From assembly GCA_030248215.1 (NCBI GenBank), contig JASANG010004073.1:124001-188000 (forward strand): a stretch of 64,000 nt of DNA, written 5' to 3'. The DNA is from Enoplolaimus lenunculus. Lineage: Eukaryota; Nematoda; Enoplea; Enoplida; Thoracostomopsidae. Made by a program: the position numbers and the translations under genes. Shown here in pieces: positions 43,054-58,200 of the stretch. The notes below the pieces were generated by a model, which ran no database searches, was not told the DNA's origin, and saw only the letters and a program-made list of their open reading frames with translations. How positions within the stretch are numbered: position 1 is the first letter of the stretch; every line of letters starts with the position of its first letter.

Positions 43054-46000
43054 CTGGATAATGGAATTGCTAATATAACGCGTTGAATTCAGACGCGGAT
43101 GCAAAAATTTCAGACGGGGGGGCGGGTTGGGATATGGTATGAAACGCAAAAATTGTAAGGTAGGGACCTTATCATTTTGTCACCATAAAGTATTCTGAGG
43201 GCGAAATATTGTAAGGTAGGGACGTTAACATTTTGTCACCAAAAAGTTTTTTGAAAGCGAAAAATTGTAAGATAGGGACCTTATCATTTTAACACAAGAA
43301 AATTTCTGATGGGGGCGTACGTTCCCCGCCCCCCTCTGCCTTCGCTAGTGGTTGAATTTTAGAAATACTTATCGGAATTAAATTTATATGGTCAGCAAAA
43401 TCAAGAGTGCATGATACAAGTGTGTGGAACTCTTATGGTTCCGCATGGTACAATATCTACCCCCGGGCGTTCTGTTTTTGGTCGGCCCCCCTATTTTTTG
43501 GAGAGCGTCACTGTCACATGCCATAACAATAAATTAAACTAAGCGGAGCATTTTTGATGCCGGATACATACAGCGCCATAGTTGACGCAGGTTGTACCCA
43601 CATCTAAATAAGAGGTGTCGGTCAAAAACGCAACGCGTGCCGGTTACATTTTGTACCATGCGAAACCCAAGGAGTTGCATACTCTTGTATCATGCATTAT
43701 TGTTTGAATAAATACGGATAGTATGTTAAAGATGTTGCTCAGGCGGATTCAAAAACTAGTAACGGGGGAGTGGTATGGCAAAAGTTATGAAACACAATTT
43801 TCGCTGTATGCTTTGTGCCAATTTTCAGAATGAAAAACTGCAAGTTGGGATAACCTTACCATTTTATCTCAAACCCGAACCCGTTCTGGATCCGCTAGTG
43901 GTATAGGTCACTAGACAATACACCGGATTCAAGTTAAGTTGATGTTCCTGCGATTCAGCCATTACAACAACCGCAGTAAGCAAAATATTCATTGACGGAT
44001 CAAAAAGGGTCATCCATGCCTAAGTCCCACAATTGGGATCAAAACCAAACTTTTGTATTATGATTTAGTACTAAAATTGCGTTTGACTTATCGCTCGCGA
44101 ATATTTGTCGTTAATATACTACAAAACCCCTCGTGAGAAATTTTCGCCAATATATAGAACACGAGCGGAACAGTATTATAAGCATATTCCTAAGCCTACG
44201 CCTATAAGCCAAAGCGTAAACCGAAGCACAAGAGTGAGCTGATTCCTAAGCCTAAGTCTAAGAGCCAAGCATAAAAAATAAGTCTAAAGCTTATGTTCCA
44301 CAGGAAATCTCTCCGCCCCTGATCCTTTACACGGGCCGCAATTTTTGCATCTGCCGCTAGAAATATTAGCACCTGTCATTACGAAAGTGATTTAGAATTT
44401 TATTGAAACCACAAACATTATTCCATTTATTACCTATTGAATAATTCATTTTTAGCTTAAAACGAAGCTGATGTCCGGTGTTGAAAATCAAAATCATTGT
44501 AACATTAAAATAACGGTACTATTTACAATGCGAAGGTCCGTTAATACGGATTGGGGATCGAGGTCGGCTCTTAGTACCAGCGTCTTGGCCGCTTTGGTTC
44601 AAAACTTCTTCGACAGCAATGCAAGAATGCTGGGCAATTTTGCTCGATATAATTAGGCGGATCCGGAAATTTATGACGGGGATACTTGCAAAAGTTAGGC
44701 CCAATTTTTACTGTATGCTGCATATGTGCCAATTTTATGGGAAAATATATTAGGTAGGGAATTTACATTTTGTTAGAAAAATACTCGGACGAGAGTGGGA
44801 TATGCCCCACACCCCGCTTCTGGATCCGCTAGTGCTTAGTATTTCCATATAGAATTGTTTTCGTTTCATTTTAGCCGCTATGTTTGATTGCGAGTCAAAC
44901 TTTAGTGCTATTTTTGGCTTCAACGTTACTGAATATATACTGCAAAAAACGGTGAGTTAAAATGACTTTGGCGGAGTCGAATTTGACTCTGGTGGAGTCG
45001 AATTTGACTCAGCTTGTGTAGTTCACAAAAGTCTATTTCGGAAACAGTCAATTTCACTCACCATTTTTTGCAATGTATACTTTTGAAAAATTTGAAAATT
45101 CAAAATTCTAAATTGTGCAGCGGCTAAACCAGGATTTCAAATCAGAAAAGGTAAATCTCAACTGAAGAGTTTTGTAAGCGAGCGCAACGAACTCGAACAC
45201 ATATTTGAATCTTTCGCAGGCAATTGGTTGATTCTAATGTCTGTTAGAATTTTGAACGAATCCGTCGGACCTTTGAGAAATTAGCGTTCAACCCAGAAAA
45301 ATACAACATCCAATGCTTATCAACCATGCCCAACACCATAGACGATGATTGGTTAGTAGTAAACGCAATAATTTACACAATAACTTGCGTATGGTACTGT
45401 CTGCAGGGTGTAACCGGATATACGTTTCCGGTAAAAATCCATGTCCGTTTCATGTTTCGGGTTCCGTTACGAAATTACCGGAATTTCCGTTATTTTCATG
45501 CTTAAAATTAGTGACAAATCACGCATATATATTGCACAATTTTTCATTTACAGATATGTTGCAATTGTTCGATGTGAAATAAAACTTACGAAATTCGTCC
45601 AAAATCCTAAACATTTTGGTGCAATCGCAATTGGCTATTGATTCTTTAAATTTTTAGAAAACGCGGTGAATATTTGCACACCTCAATTGTGTTGGCAGAA
45701 AAATAAAACATCTTTGAGACATTTTTATTCATCACTATCCGTTTTCCGTTTCTGTTATTTTGATCACTATCGTTTTACACCCTGACTGTTACTTGTCATG
45801 CTTGCATGCATCCTATTTAGTTAACACTTTATATACTACTACACGTCATGCAAAAAATTTCCCCATACTGGCTCTTATACACTTCTGCCCGCCACTGGTT
45901 TAGGCTACGGCTAAGGACCTGTGAAGCCATAACCTTAAAGCTTAAAATGCGGAACAAGGTACAAGAGCCTCCAACTAATCAAATAGATCAGGCGGTCGAT

Positions 46001-49000
46001 CAGGCAGTGCCGTGCCTAGGGTGTTATGGGTCCCCAAATTCAATATAACATCGTTAGCGCAGCGAATTGAAATACCAGATGTACTTTCAACTTTGATTTC
46101 ATTGGTTTCGACCGAACCCGAAGGAATAAGTAGTGAATTAAACCGGTTCATCACAGAAATTAAGAATTAGAACGTGGTGATAATTGTGAAAGAATTTCGC
46201 GAGCGAAGCGAGCAAGAAACCAGACGCTATTCAGTTGGACGAATTATAAGATTGATGCAAAAATATTTGTTTTACGTATTTTCGAAGGTCCCCATGGCTG
46301 TGATGGCGCCCATTTGGGGGTATGGGGGTACTAAGTCTTCGCAGCCAAATTCCTGCCGAAATCACCAAATTTAAACTTACTTGTCGAATCATTATTGACT
46401 AAATCCACCTCTCCTGGCAGTCGAGCAACTTCATTGGTTACTGATGACGTTTGCTGACGCCATTCTTGATTCTGATTGGCTAATTCGTCTGGCATTTGAT
46501 GAATTTGATTCGCTGGCGCTGATGTCACTGTTGTTTGCGAAGATGGCGTGATGTAATTCGTTAATTTATCAGTAATTGTTGTGTATTGAATAGCAGATTT
46601 TGTAGCATTAGATCTGAAATGACAACTTCAATTTATGATTATGCTATCTCCAGCGAATACCATAGGTCACTCCCCCGCTGCGTGTCATGTTAAAAACTCG
46701 GCTTTTTTGCACTTTCCCCATATACAGAAATTAAGGCTTAGGCTTAGAAAGAAGTATATACTAATTTTTAGGTTTAGGCTTAAACCTAAGCCTAACACTT
46801 AGTTCATGAGGGAAGTGTTAAGGAGCCGACAAATTTTGTCGAAGTCGAATTCTAAACCGTAGGCATACGGTACGGTATGATTGTTTGTAGTTTGTAAACT
46901 ACCAGCTTACTATTGCGTAGATCCAATATACAAACCATAAGCTGACTAAACAACTTTGATATAACATATTTATGTTAAATAAACAAATAAATAAATAAAT
47001 AAATAAATGAATAAACAAATAAATAAATAAATAAATGAATAAATAAATACTTATATAAATATATTTACCTAAGTTTAAAAATAAAGTAATACGGACAATT
47101 AAATAGCAATGAATGATGGAAACTTGTACAAATCATAAAAAAATCATATGTTATTTGCTATTCATGAAATTCGAAACTGAAAAAAATTTCTGCCAACATT
47201 TCCTTGTGTTATATATGTTTTTAAAATACTGGCCCATGTTACTTTTAGGGGCGTCCAAGTTTCTGGTGGGTCTGTAAAAGAGCAGGTTTAGATTCTATAT
47301 TACATTTTTTGCTTAGGCTTGGGTTTAGGCTTAGGCTTAGGAAAACATTTTTGCTGCTACGCTTAGGCTTAGCAACACACGGTTGCAACGTTTAGGCGTA
47401 GGCTTAGGAATACGCTTTAAACAACTGTTACGCCCCTAAAAGTAACATTGGCCAAAATAATTTTAGTTTCGATTAAATCGCTCCATTCATGTTTAGAACC
47501 GCTCTTAAACAATATTCGTGAATTCGAGCCTAAACCTAAGCCTAAAACATACAGTGCTGCCTGTTATGATTAATAAATAAAACCGTGCCAAATTTCAATT
47601 AGTCACAATAGATACTTTAATTGATAAATCTAACTTTGAACTGGCTATAAACCTACAAACACACACAAACACACACATACATTTTTTATCAGTTGGTTTG
47701 TAAATCGAAACCAAAAATCTATGAAGTCCACGAAAATGTTTGCCGAAAACTTATCAGTAATTAATTTGTGTACAAAGTTGAAGGATTTCAGCTTATATAT
47801 AAGCTTGTCAGGACGATTAAGTAAGGGCCTCCGAGGCGCCAGATTCACCTACGGGGATACGCGGGACCACACTGCCAGTAGGAAACACTGGCGGCGCCAG
47901 TCTTCATAAACGCCTGGGCCAACGTAAAGAACAGGGGCGGAACAGTATTACAAGCATATTTCTAAGCCTAAGCCTAAAAAATAAAATAAAATATGACACT
48001 CATTTGAGTACTGAGGGTAAGTTTGAAAGCAAATCCTTTGAAATGTTGGCCAATGTAAAGAACAGGTGCGGAACAGTATTATAAGCATGTTCCTAAGCCT
48101 AATCATAAGCCTAAGCCTAAACCTAAGCATAAGAAATAGCATATTCGTCAGCCTAAGTCTAAACTATGCGTAAAGCCAAGCAAAAAAATTAGTGTAAAGC
48201 TTAAGCTTACTCTTTGCTAGTCCCACAGAAAAACGTTCCGCCCCTTATCTTTACATGGGCCAAAATGTTCAAGTTTTTAAGATCATGAAAAAATTAAAAA
48301 ACATATGTTTATGATGGGAAAATTACCCTGGGCCACGTTACTAAAGACGCGCCCAGGTTTCTGGTGTGTCTATATATGAGTAGGTTTAGATTCTAGATTA
48401 TTTTTTGGTTAGACTTAGGCTTAGGCTTAGAAATACGCTTAATCTACTGTTACGCCCCTAAAAGTAACAATGGCCGTGTCTCTTAAAATCAAATTAAAAT
48501 AAAATTTTGACTGAGTCCAGAAATAGTTTTTAAAAAAGTAACATCCAGCTAAATTTTTGGGTTAAATACAAAATATAACAGTCATTTGGTGTAAAAAATA
48601 GCGTAAACAGTGCGGACTGTTTGCTTATTCATAGTCAATAAATCATTTAGACGACAAAATGGGGGGTATTACAAACGTAAAAATCATAAACTTAAACGGT
48701 GGTACAGTCCAACAAGCCAAACACGATATGGGGGGCCCAAAAATTTCAAAGAATGGTATGAGTGTTTAACATTTTTTTGCTAATATGTTTCAAAATATAG
48801 ACCCACGTAAAGGGCCCATGTATAGAACAGGGCCGGAACACTAGTAGTATAAGCATATTCCTAAGCCTAAGCCTAAGCCTAAACCTAAGCGAAATATTAA
48901 GTCTAAAGCTTAAACTGACTCTATTATAGCCCCTCCGAAAAACGATCCGGCCCTGTTCTATACATGGGCCTATGTAAAAATTGGGGGCGGACCGTGTATT

Positions 49001-52000
49001 CCGCAGGACTGCAATAGAGTAAGCTTAAGCTTTAGCCTATCTTTTACTTAGGCTTAGGCTTTTATTTGCGATATTGGCTCTTGAATTACAATATGTCTTC
49101 GTATTTTTAACATTTAACACATGAGAAAATTTTAAAAACTACTTTTCAAAAACAATTAAATTTTCGTTTTACAAGCATCGCCATTGTGACCCCCTGGGGT
49201 TGCTCGATACTTGGCATGAAAAGTCAGCCACAAAATAATTTAATAGATAACGCCGCCCATGACATTTTTAGGGGCATTTAGGTTTCTGAGGGTCGATAAA
49301 TGGGTTGGTGTGGATTCTAGATTACATTTTTGTGGTTAGGCTTAAGCTTAGGCTTACGTTTAGGAACACACTTTTGCAACGCTTAGGCTTAGGCCTAAGA
49401 ATACGCTTAATCTACTGTTACACCCCTAAAAGTAACATGGACTACAAGACATGTGTTAATTTTTTAAAATACCAAATTTGCTTTTGACAACAAATTTCAA
49501 ATAACCCGACAAACACTGTATTTGGAAACCTATCGCTAACTGAAGATAGATGCTATACGCATTTGAGAATACAAGCCTAAGTGTACGCCAGCCAGTTTTG
49601 ATGTCCCTCCCTGTTTTTCAACAAGTAGGTCCCTATAATTAATCTAAGCCATGTTATTTATAAAAATTCTCAACCGTAAATTCACTCGGGTGGAAATGGA
49701 ACCGTAACTGTCAGATCTGCACAGTGGGGCCGACCCCCTTCTTCGAAGTACTACGGATATACATGGTTTTTCCCTTAAATTTCTCCGAAACATATGATGG
49801 TCACGCCAGGAATCGAACCTCTGACCTCTCGCTCGCGAGTCAAACGCGCTGCACATTACACCACGCGGCCGACATCATAAATTTCCTAAGGTGCTATGCG
49901 TGCACGTGTATGTATGTGTCTTAACATTACACACTTTGCACATACACAAGCTACACTGCGTATACCCACATTGACTACTTTTATACGTAAACTAAACGGA
50001 CCAGCTAAATTTCAGCTGAAATTCAAGATTCTAAAAAAACTTTTCATAATTTCACAAAATCATTTTTTTCACTTTCCAGTTATATTCTCAAAAAGCTATA
50101 AAAACTAGCATTGTAAAACAATTAGATTTGACAAATTTAGCACGTTTTTACAATATTTGCAAACTGCAATTTTTGCATCATATATAAGCATATATATATG
50201 TACATATATACATATATGTACATATGTAATATATTACAGTGTATCAATACACTGCATTTAAATAGTCGATTCTCGTGATTTTGAGATTTAAAAATGTGAA
50301 ATGTTTAAATTGTACACTACTTAAAAATTACATATACACAAAACAAGCTAGGATTAGGCCTTGTTCAGCCAGATTAACCCATGTTAACTATATATGGGCA
50401 TGTCTACTAATCCACAGCCTAAATTTAAGTTGAAACGTAATACTAAACATAAGCCTAATCCTAAGTCTAAGTCTAAGCTTCCCAGTCTCTATATCCCACA
50501 GTCCACCTGTCTCCTAGTGGCAGGTCCCTAACATAGACAGCCACAGGTGACCAAAAGTAGACCAAAACGTCACTAAATTCAAAGTAGCCATAGTGCGTTT
50601 CCAGATACCAACTTTCGGTAAAATCTGTCCCGTTACCAGCTCTTCTTGCCAGAGAGGCTAAACATTTTTCAGGAGGAGCATAAAAAGGTTTTCGATGACG
50701 TTACAAACAAGGTTGAAAATTTTTTAGCGGGTCAAAATTCTTCCAGGAGCGGCCCAGCGTCCCTGCCACGACCCCCTCTGGATATGGGCCAGGGTAAAAA
50801 TCTGTATCCCTTTCCGTTTTAATCGCATCGGCAAAATCTGAATGTTTTTTAATTTAATAATTTGTTTTGTTTTAACATAAATTCTATCGAAGATTGGGGT
50901 CGTGTTCAAGGGACGCATACAAAAGGATATATGCCAATCGAGATTTCGGCTCATGTTACTTTAAGGGGTGACCAGGTTGCTGGTGGGTCTATAAAAGAGT
51001 AGGTTTAGATTCTAGATTACATTATTTTGCTTAGGCTTAGGCCTAGGCTTAGGTTTTTAGGAACACAGTTTTGCAACGCTTAGGCTTAGGCTAAGACTTA
51101 GGAGCACATTTTTGCAACGCTGCGGCTTAGGCTTAGGTTTAGGAGCACATTTTTGCAACGCTGCGACTTTAGGCTTAGGCTTAGGAACACATTTTTACAA
51201 CGCTTCGGCTTAAGCTTATAAATACGCTTAATCTACTGTTACGCCTCTTAAAATCCTGCCCTCCAAGGTTTTGGTAAGGATATGATAAAAGATAAAAACG
51301 ATAAAATTTTAAATAATTTTAAGTTAATCGTTTGGCTTCTGAAATTAACTCATTTCACGCTTACTAAGTTTGCTTGCAAAAAAATATTCAGTAAAGGTTT
51401 GCCTTGCTTTCACTGAAGCATGTATATACACAGGTATGGGACTTGCTTACATCATTAATAATTTCTATTACTTCGTGTATACAGCGAGATGTTGCTCATA
51501 GTATACTCTATGCCGAAAAGGTATATAAGAACTACAGAACGTTTTTCTGTGGGACTAGAAAAAAGTAACCTTAAGCTGTAGTCTGATTTTTTGGATTAGG
51601 TTTAGGCTTAGGCTTAGGCTTAGGAATAAACTCATTCTTACGCTTAGGTTTAGGCATATTCTTAGGAATATTCTTATAATACTGTTTCGCCCCGGTTCTT
51701 TACATTGGGCGTTCATTTATAAAGTGTTTTTGTCACAAAGTGATTATTTTTCTAATAGTTCGCTTTGTAGCATATGTAGCTGTTGTCCACTAAACTAAAA
51801 GCATAAATTCAGCTAACATAACTATATTTAAAAATACACAAATAAATAAATAAATAAATAAATAAAATAATAGTACAAAAGTAAATTTTCTTTTAAGCAA
51901 TTCTGCACTTAAAACAGCTGAAAAATTGCCGTTCCCGGAAGAACAAAGCAACTCTAGAAACTATTCCTAGTTGCAACCAACCGTAAAAGCAACAGGCCTG

Positions 52001-52141
52001 CAATAAATTATAGTGGTCAATGGCTATTTGTCAGACGGAAAATTGAACTAATAGTTGACTAATTCTTTTAAGCTTAGAGAAACTTTAGCATAAATGCTAT
52101 GTTTACATTTTGATAAGAATGTTTTGATGCAAGCTTAATGC

Positions 52142-52227
<86 letters not shown>

Positions 52228-55200
52228 TATATTATATTATAATATATAAATATATAATATATATAATCAACGTTAAATTTAAAAAAACTATTTGTATGGT
52301 TCTGAATGTTGGATTGCTTTAAAATATTTGATAGGTGGGCGGGGGGAATGGGTGTCATTTGAACGATACTTTTTTGAGTCAAATATAAAAAATGTAAATT
52401 TTTTAAATAAGGATTGCGTTATACTTTCGCTGACGGCCGGCGCCGTGCGTCACCCATCCGGCACAACCGGTGACTGACGGCGCCGTATGGGTGACGCACG
52501 GTGGACGAACGACGCCGGACGACGCTAGAAGTCAATTATACCGCAATCTCTAAGTCGGTAAATAGTTCGGTGTTTTCTATAGAATTTGTCAGCTTGTAAG
52601 CTCGTTCGCTGTTAACTTTGCGACACAAATTTTCAACTAAAATTTCACTTCAATTTCAGTTGGGAATTTTGTCGTTTAATGTTTGATTTTCCAACTTAAC
52701 TTTCAGCTCGGCCGTAAGATCTTTAGAAAACGCATACAGTCGGCATATTCAAATTAAGACCCATGTTACTTTAAGGGGCGTCCAGGTTTCGGGTGGGTCT
52801 ATAAAATAGTAGGTTTAGATTCGAGATTACATTTTTTTGATTAGGCTTAGGCTTAGGAACACATTTTTGCTGGCATAGGCTTAGACTTAGGCTTATGAAT
52901 ACGGTTAATCTACTGTTACGCCTCTTAAAGTAAGATTAGCCCAAATTAACAATGAATATCAAATATTTCAAACAAAATATAGCGTTTTTCATAGGATCCT
53001 GTTAGGAAATTAATATCCGTGAACCGATTCCAGTTCCGTTTCCAGTAATTTTATCCAATTTCGGTTCCGGTAAATTGTAATTACGATTGCACCTTGTCCT
53101 GAAGTGACCGGTGGGAGCTAAAGTTATGTCATGTCTCCGACAACTTTACAGTCTTGTTTTGATTAAATGAAAAAATTTGTTAACATTCGTTTCAACAAAA
53201 CATTAGCCAATCAGCGATAGCTATTTTATCTGTTCCGCAGCAACGCAACTCAAACCAAAACGTGACACGTGAAGCAAGTCTCGAAAACCCCATCCAGCCA
53301 GTCAGTCAACTCTGCAGCGTGCGCTTCAAATGCAATTTCCTTAAATTGCAGTCACAGCGACAAAAAGTCAAAACAACTGCATATACAGCTGCGATTTTAG
53401 CAATTTGTGTTTAAATCGCACTACAGTAAAAGTGGACAACATCTTTAATATGAACAACGTTTTAGAAAACGCAACAACTTAGGCTGAACTAAGCAAACAT
53501 TGGCTAAGTTTGTACTGCTAACGCGGTCAAGTGTCCAATTGCTAACGTATTGAAAATATCAAACTCAATATTTATACAGTGGCGGATCCAAAAATTTCTG
53601 ACAGGGGGACGGGCTCGCAAATGTTATGAGACGCAAAAATTGTAAGGTAGGGAGGGACCTTACCATTTTATCACAAAAAAATTCTGCACAAAAAATTGCT
53701 TTTACAAACAATTTTCTGAGGGAAAAATTATAAGGTAGAGACCTCACCATTTTAACACAAGAAATTTTGATGGGGGAGGCGTACTGCCTTCAACCCCCCT
53801 GTGGATCCGCTAGTGTATATATTTCTGTAAGTCGCTACGTAACTTCGTGAAATTAGTCAAACTAAAAATTAGTCGGAAGCACATGGGCTTAAACTCATAG
53901 CTAAACACATTGCAGATAAGATATTGAGCAACATCCTACTGTCGAACAATTCTAGGACCAGTGGCGGATCCAGGGTGGGACGTATCCCACCGTGACTGCC
54001 GTTTTTATAAAATGCCGCATCAGGGGCATTTGTTTTGTCCTATATCGGTGCAATTGTTCAGATCCATTACTGTTGTAGTTTGTTTGTTTGAAAATCTATT
54101 ACTAAACTGGTGATAGGTGCTATACACAGTTGAGAATACAACTCTAAAAATTGAAAACTACACTACGACAACGTTTGAAACATAATGAAAATAAACGCAA
54201 AAAGAATTGTGTGGTAAAATCCGTGTGCAGTTTTGTATTTAACACTATTTATATAGAAATAACTAATATACATACAACTTAGACTATTTAGCTCATTTTT
54301 TGAACAAAATACCATACTTTAACCGATACGGATAATTTAAATTTAAACACGAACAGAAAAACCTCACTTTTCAACACAAGAGCGAGTTCGAGTTCCTCCA
54401 TTTTACCACTGCGAACTCGAGTTTAGCAGGAATTTCCTGCTAAAGCAGAGTTGGACCGGAACTAAAATACGGCCCAGGCATTTCAATATAAGTCAGATCC
54501 AACGCGGACTATTTGCAAAAAATATAGCCAAAGTTATTTTTATTTTAATAAACGGTCCAATTTCAAAGAGGTCCACAGGACTTCTGAGCCTCGGTCGAAT
54601 CCAAGAAAAAGTTTCGAACGCATCAGTCACTCTTATGAGCAAGTTGCTCTAGGTCTGACAGAGCGTGATTTTTTCTAGCGCCTTGAGACGGCGTTTTCAC
54701 TGGCAGTTGAAGTGCTCCTAATCGGGTCGTGTAAACTTGATATGGTTCATGGTATTTACGCTTTGTGATGTGTCAGAATGAACCTGGTGATAATTGATTT
54801 CATTCGCTCAGGAGCGCAAACAATTGAAGTGTGCAGAAGATTTAGAGAATTTTTTGAAATTAGGTTATGGGGCTAGAAATATAGGTAATTTTACGAGTAC
54901 ACTTTTTTGAGCAAGACAGGAACCAATGGGAGTATCAGTAAAACCAAGAGTGGATGATGCATACTTTAACAAGAGTATGCAACTGGATACATTCTGTGTG
55001 GAATAGAATGTGCCCGGCACACGTTGCGTTTTTGGCCTAGCCTCTTTATTTTGAGGGGGGTACAACCTATGCGATCCATGACACTTTATGTATCCGGCAA
55101 CAAATTGCTCCGCTTATAACTTAATTTTAGGTTGTTGCATGTGACAGCGACCCCCTGTAAAGAAGGGGGTCGGCCAAAACCGCAACGCCCGGTGGTACAT

Positions 55201-58200
55201 TTTGTATCATGCGGAACCCATAGAGTTGCACACTCTTGTATCATGCACTCTTGGCAAAATTAATGTCGGATCTTTTTATCAATGCAGCAAATGCTTACAC
55301 AAAAACTGTTCGATTTTGAAAATTTTTTGCATATTTGAACTTCTCATGGTATATATCTGAGTATTGCTTACACATTGTTTATATTATAAAAAATTAATTC
55401 TCAAAGTTCTATGGCACCTTCTTGTGGGATTGAAAAAATTTTGTTTGAAAATTTAATCAAAACAAATGAACTCAAACTGCTCTCTGTATCATTGTTTCTT
55501 GTAACAAACATAACAAAAGTTCAAACTTTTTTTAACTGAAAGTTTCTATTTTATTTTTGAGAGAAAATGTTTTTTTTACAAATTTTGTCATTTTTTTTGC
55601 TGGTTTATGAGACTAATTTATGCGAAATAAAACTAAATCAAAGCTTGAAAAAAGCAACGTAAAATAGAAAGTAACACAACTATAACAATTGCAAGAATTC
55701 TTGTAAAATAAGAATAAAGGTATGATTTATATACATATATATAGTTGAGTGACTTACTTATGTCTGTTAGCATAGCCCGAACGGCCCATATATAGAACAG
55801 GGCCGGAACAGTAGTATAAGCATATTCCTGAGCCTAAGCATAAGCCTAAGCCTAAGCTTAAGCGTCAGGATGAGCGTATTCCTAAGCCTAAGCGTACGTC
55901 TAAGCAAAAAATTAAGTATAAAGCTTAAACTGACTTTGTTAACAGCCCCTCCAGAAAAAGTTCCGGCCCTGTTCTATACATAGGCCACCCGAACAGTCCA
56001 TGTTCGTTTTAGGGCCGTCCCGGTTTCTGGTAAAGAGCAGGCTTAGATTTTGGACTATATTTTTTGTTTAGACTTAGGCCTAGGTCTAGGTTTATGAATG
56101 CGACTTTCTCGGCGCTTAGGCTCAGGCTTCGGAATACAATTATGAGTGACTACCCTAAAGCTTTCATTGATCGACCGAATTTTAAAAAGGGGCTACAATT
56201 CGATAAAATGTTTAGTAGTCGAGTTTCTTGTGTTACAAATAGAAAAAGTTGAAAAAGCACTACCACAATTGTAAAAAGGGCGATTGCCCTTGGTCATTTC
56301 AAAGTAAAACGTTTTTACTGCACTGTAAATTCCACTGAGTTGATTTTTTTAAACTCCGAATAATTTGAATCAACTTAATCTGAGTTGAGATTATCCGAAC
56401 TGAAATGCCGAGAGTTTGTTCAACTTTATTTTGAGGTAATTAACTAAAGAGTGAGTTAATATTCACCGTTATTAACTCAAGTGCATCGTTTGATATCCTT
56501 AAAAGTTTCAGGCGCAGGTCGGAGTACACGTACCCGTCTGAGGAAATCGTCGGCAAATGCAACAAACATTCCGCCCACCAAGAACGGATCTTGAAGGGGG
56601 AATCCCGGGATCCATCCCTTATACCATACTGCAACGAAATTAAAATATTTGTCACAATCGAGTACTAAGATCGGGTCTGACGTTTCGCGTGTGAGTGTTT
56701 ATTAGGGCTTATACTATTTTTGACCTTTGATTACCTAAACATTTTGCGTACGTATAGGGTTTTGCTTGTTTCACTCACTAAACATAATTGTGCAGTGTAG
56801 ATTTCAGTGAGTATTGATTTTAACTCAGAATGAGTTACTCAGTCTGATTTAGAACTGTCAGAACTCAGAATTTTGAGTTGATTCAATTCATTCGGAGTTA
56901 TTTACCCTACCCACCCAGCGTCAATTCAACTCAGATTGAGAACCAACTCAACTCAGAGTGAGTTAATGTTTACTGATATTAATTCAGAAATAACCAACTC
57001 GCTAGCTGAATTGATTAATCAACTCATTTGAATTTACAGTGTGCGCAGGACAGCATGGCGTGACCAGTCAAGGCACTAGACGACAAAGTCAAATTTAAAA
57101 ACTCAATAAGAACCAGTAGTTAAGTTTCTTAATTGTTTGAATTCAAAACATTCGTCGGGGTTTCTCGTTCGCGATATTTTTATATTGGCACCAATGTAGC
57201 GTACGTTTGGAACAGGTCAACATCACATATGACGGTACAAAATTAAGCTAATTTTAATCAAAAGGTCCTGCAGGAGACCAAAAGCAAAATTTGTTTAGAA
57301 TTCGTCTGGGTTTCCGTTGGTTTATTAAAGATTTCAATTTTTTGTAAGGCGATAAAATGTCTTAGAATAGGGTCTAATCTCTTAGGTACAGAGAGGTCGT
57401 CTCAGGTACCCTATACACGGTGTCGATATATATAATAAAGTCCACCGTCGGATCCCCCTACAAGATACAAGAAAGTCCTACCCAAAATTGTCTTGAAATT
57501 TCAAGACTCCTACTTTCTTAAATTTTCAACACATTATGTTGTGTATTTCAGACATTAATAGCCTGAAACAGATGAGATATTTTTGTCTGAAATTGCAAAA
57601 ACATAAAAGTCTTATATTCAAGAAAGTACAATTTGTTAGAAACAAATTTCTTTCTTTCAAGAAGCAGTTGTCTTATATTTAAGAAGTCATTTTCTGATTT
57701 TTATGTATGTAAAAAGTTGTTCTGTTTAAATTCTTAAGAGAGTATATAAATAATGAAATTTCAAAGATATTTTGGGTTGAGCTCAGGCTCTTATATTTTA
57801 AACATATTTGTCTTGTATTTCAAAAATAATTGTCTTAATAATCGTTTATAAAACACACTCTTAAATTTCAGACATTAAGTATTAAAAATTCCATTCAGAG
57901 ATTTCTGAAAACTTTCAAAAACTAATGTCTGGTTCTGTGTGTAGATCCGTCCCTGTTGATAACCTTTAATATAAAATAAAATTAAAAATGACTCTATAAA
58001 TCCCACGGGTCACATTAAAGTGTAAACTAAATTAAAACCGGTATGTTTATTTTTAATTATTTGTTCTAAAATCAAGAAAAAATGATCAAAAAATGAAAAA
58101 ATAGTAGTAAAACTAGGTCATTTTGATAGCAAATTTAAGAAAGTTAATATATTTTTAGACAATAATCTGTTTGATTTGACGTGGTCAAAAATAATAAACG

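Noticed and set aside
42771-43149. Phe-rich open frames
   Set aside because: They are produced by the A-tract.
44519-44704. Possible missing exon of the large gene (HSCIAVEEVLNQSGQDAGTK..)
   Set aside because: The composition is plausible and CCCAG / CATT|GTAAAT could be splice sites, but the start phase does not match the 46381 exon and the left edge overlaps a MITE. Left as a weak candidate.
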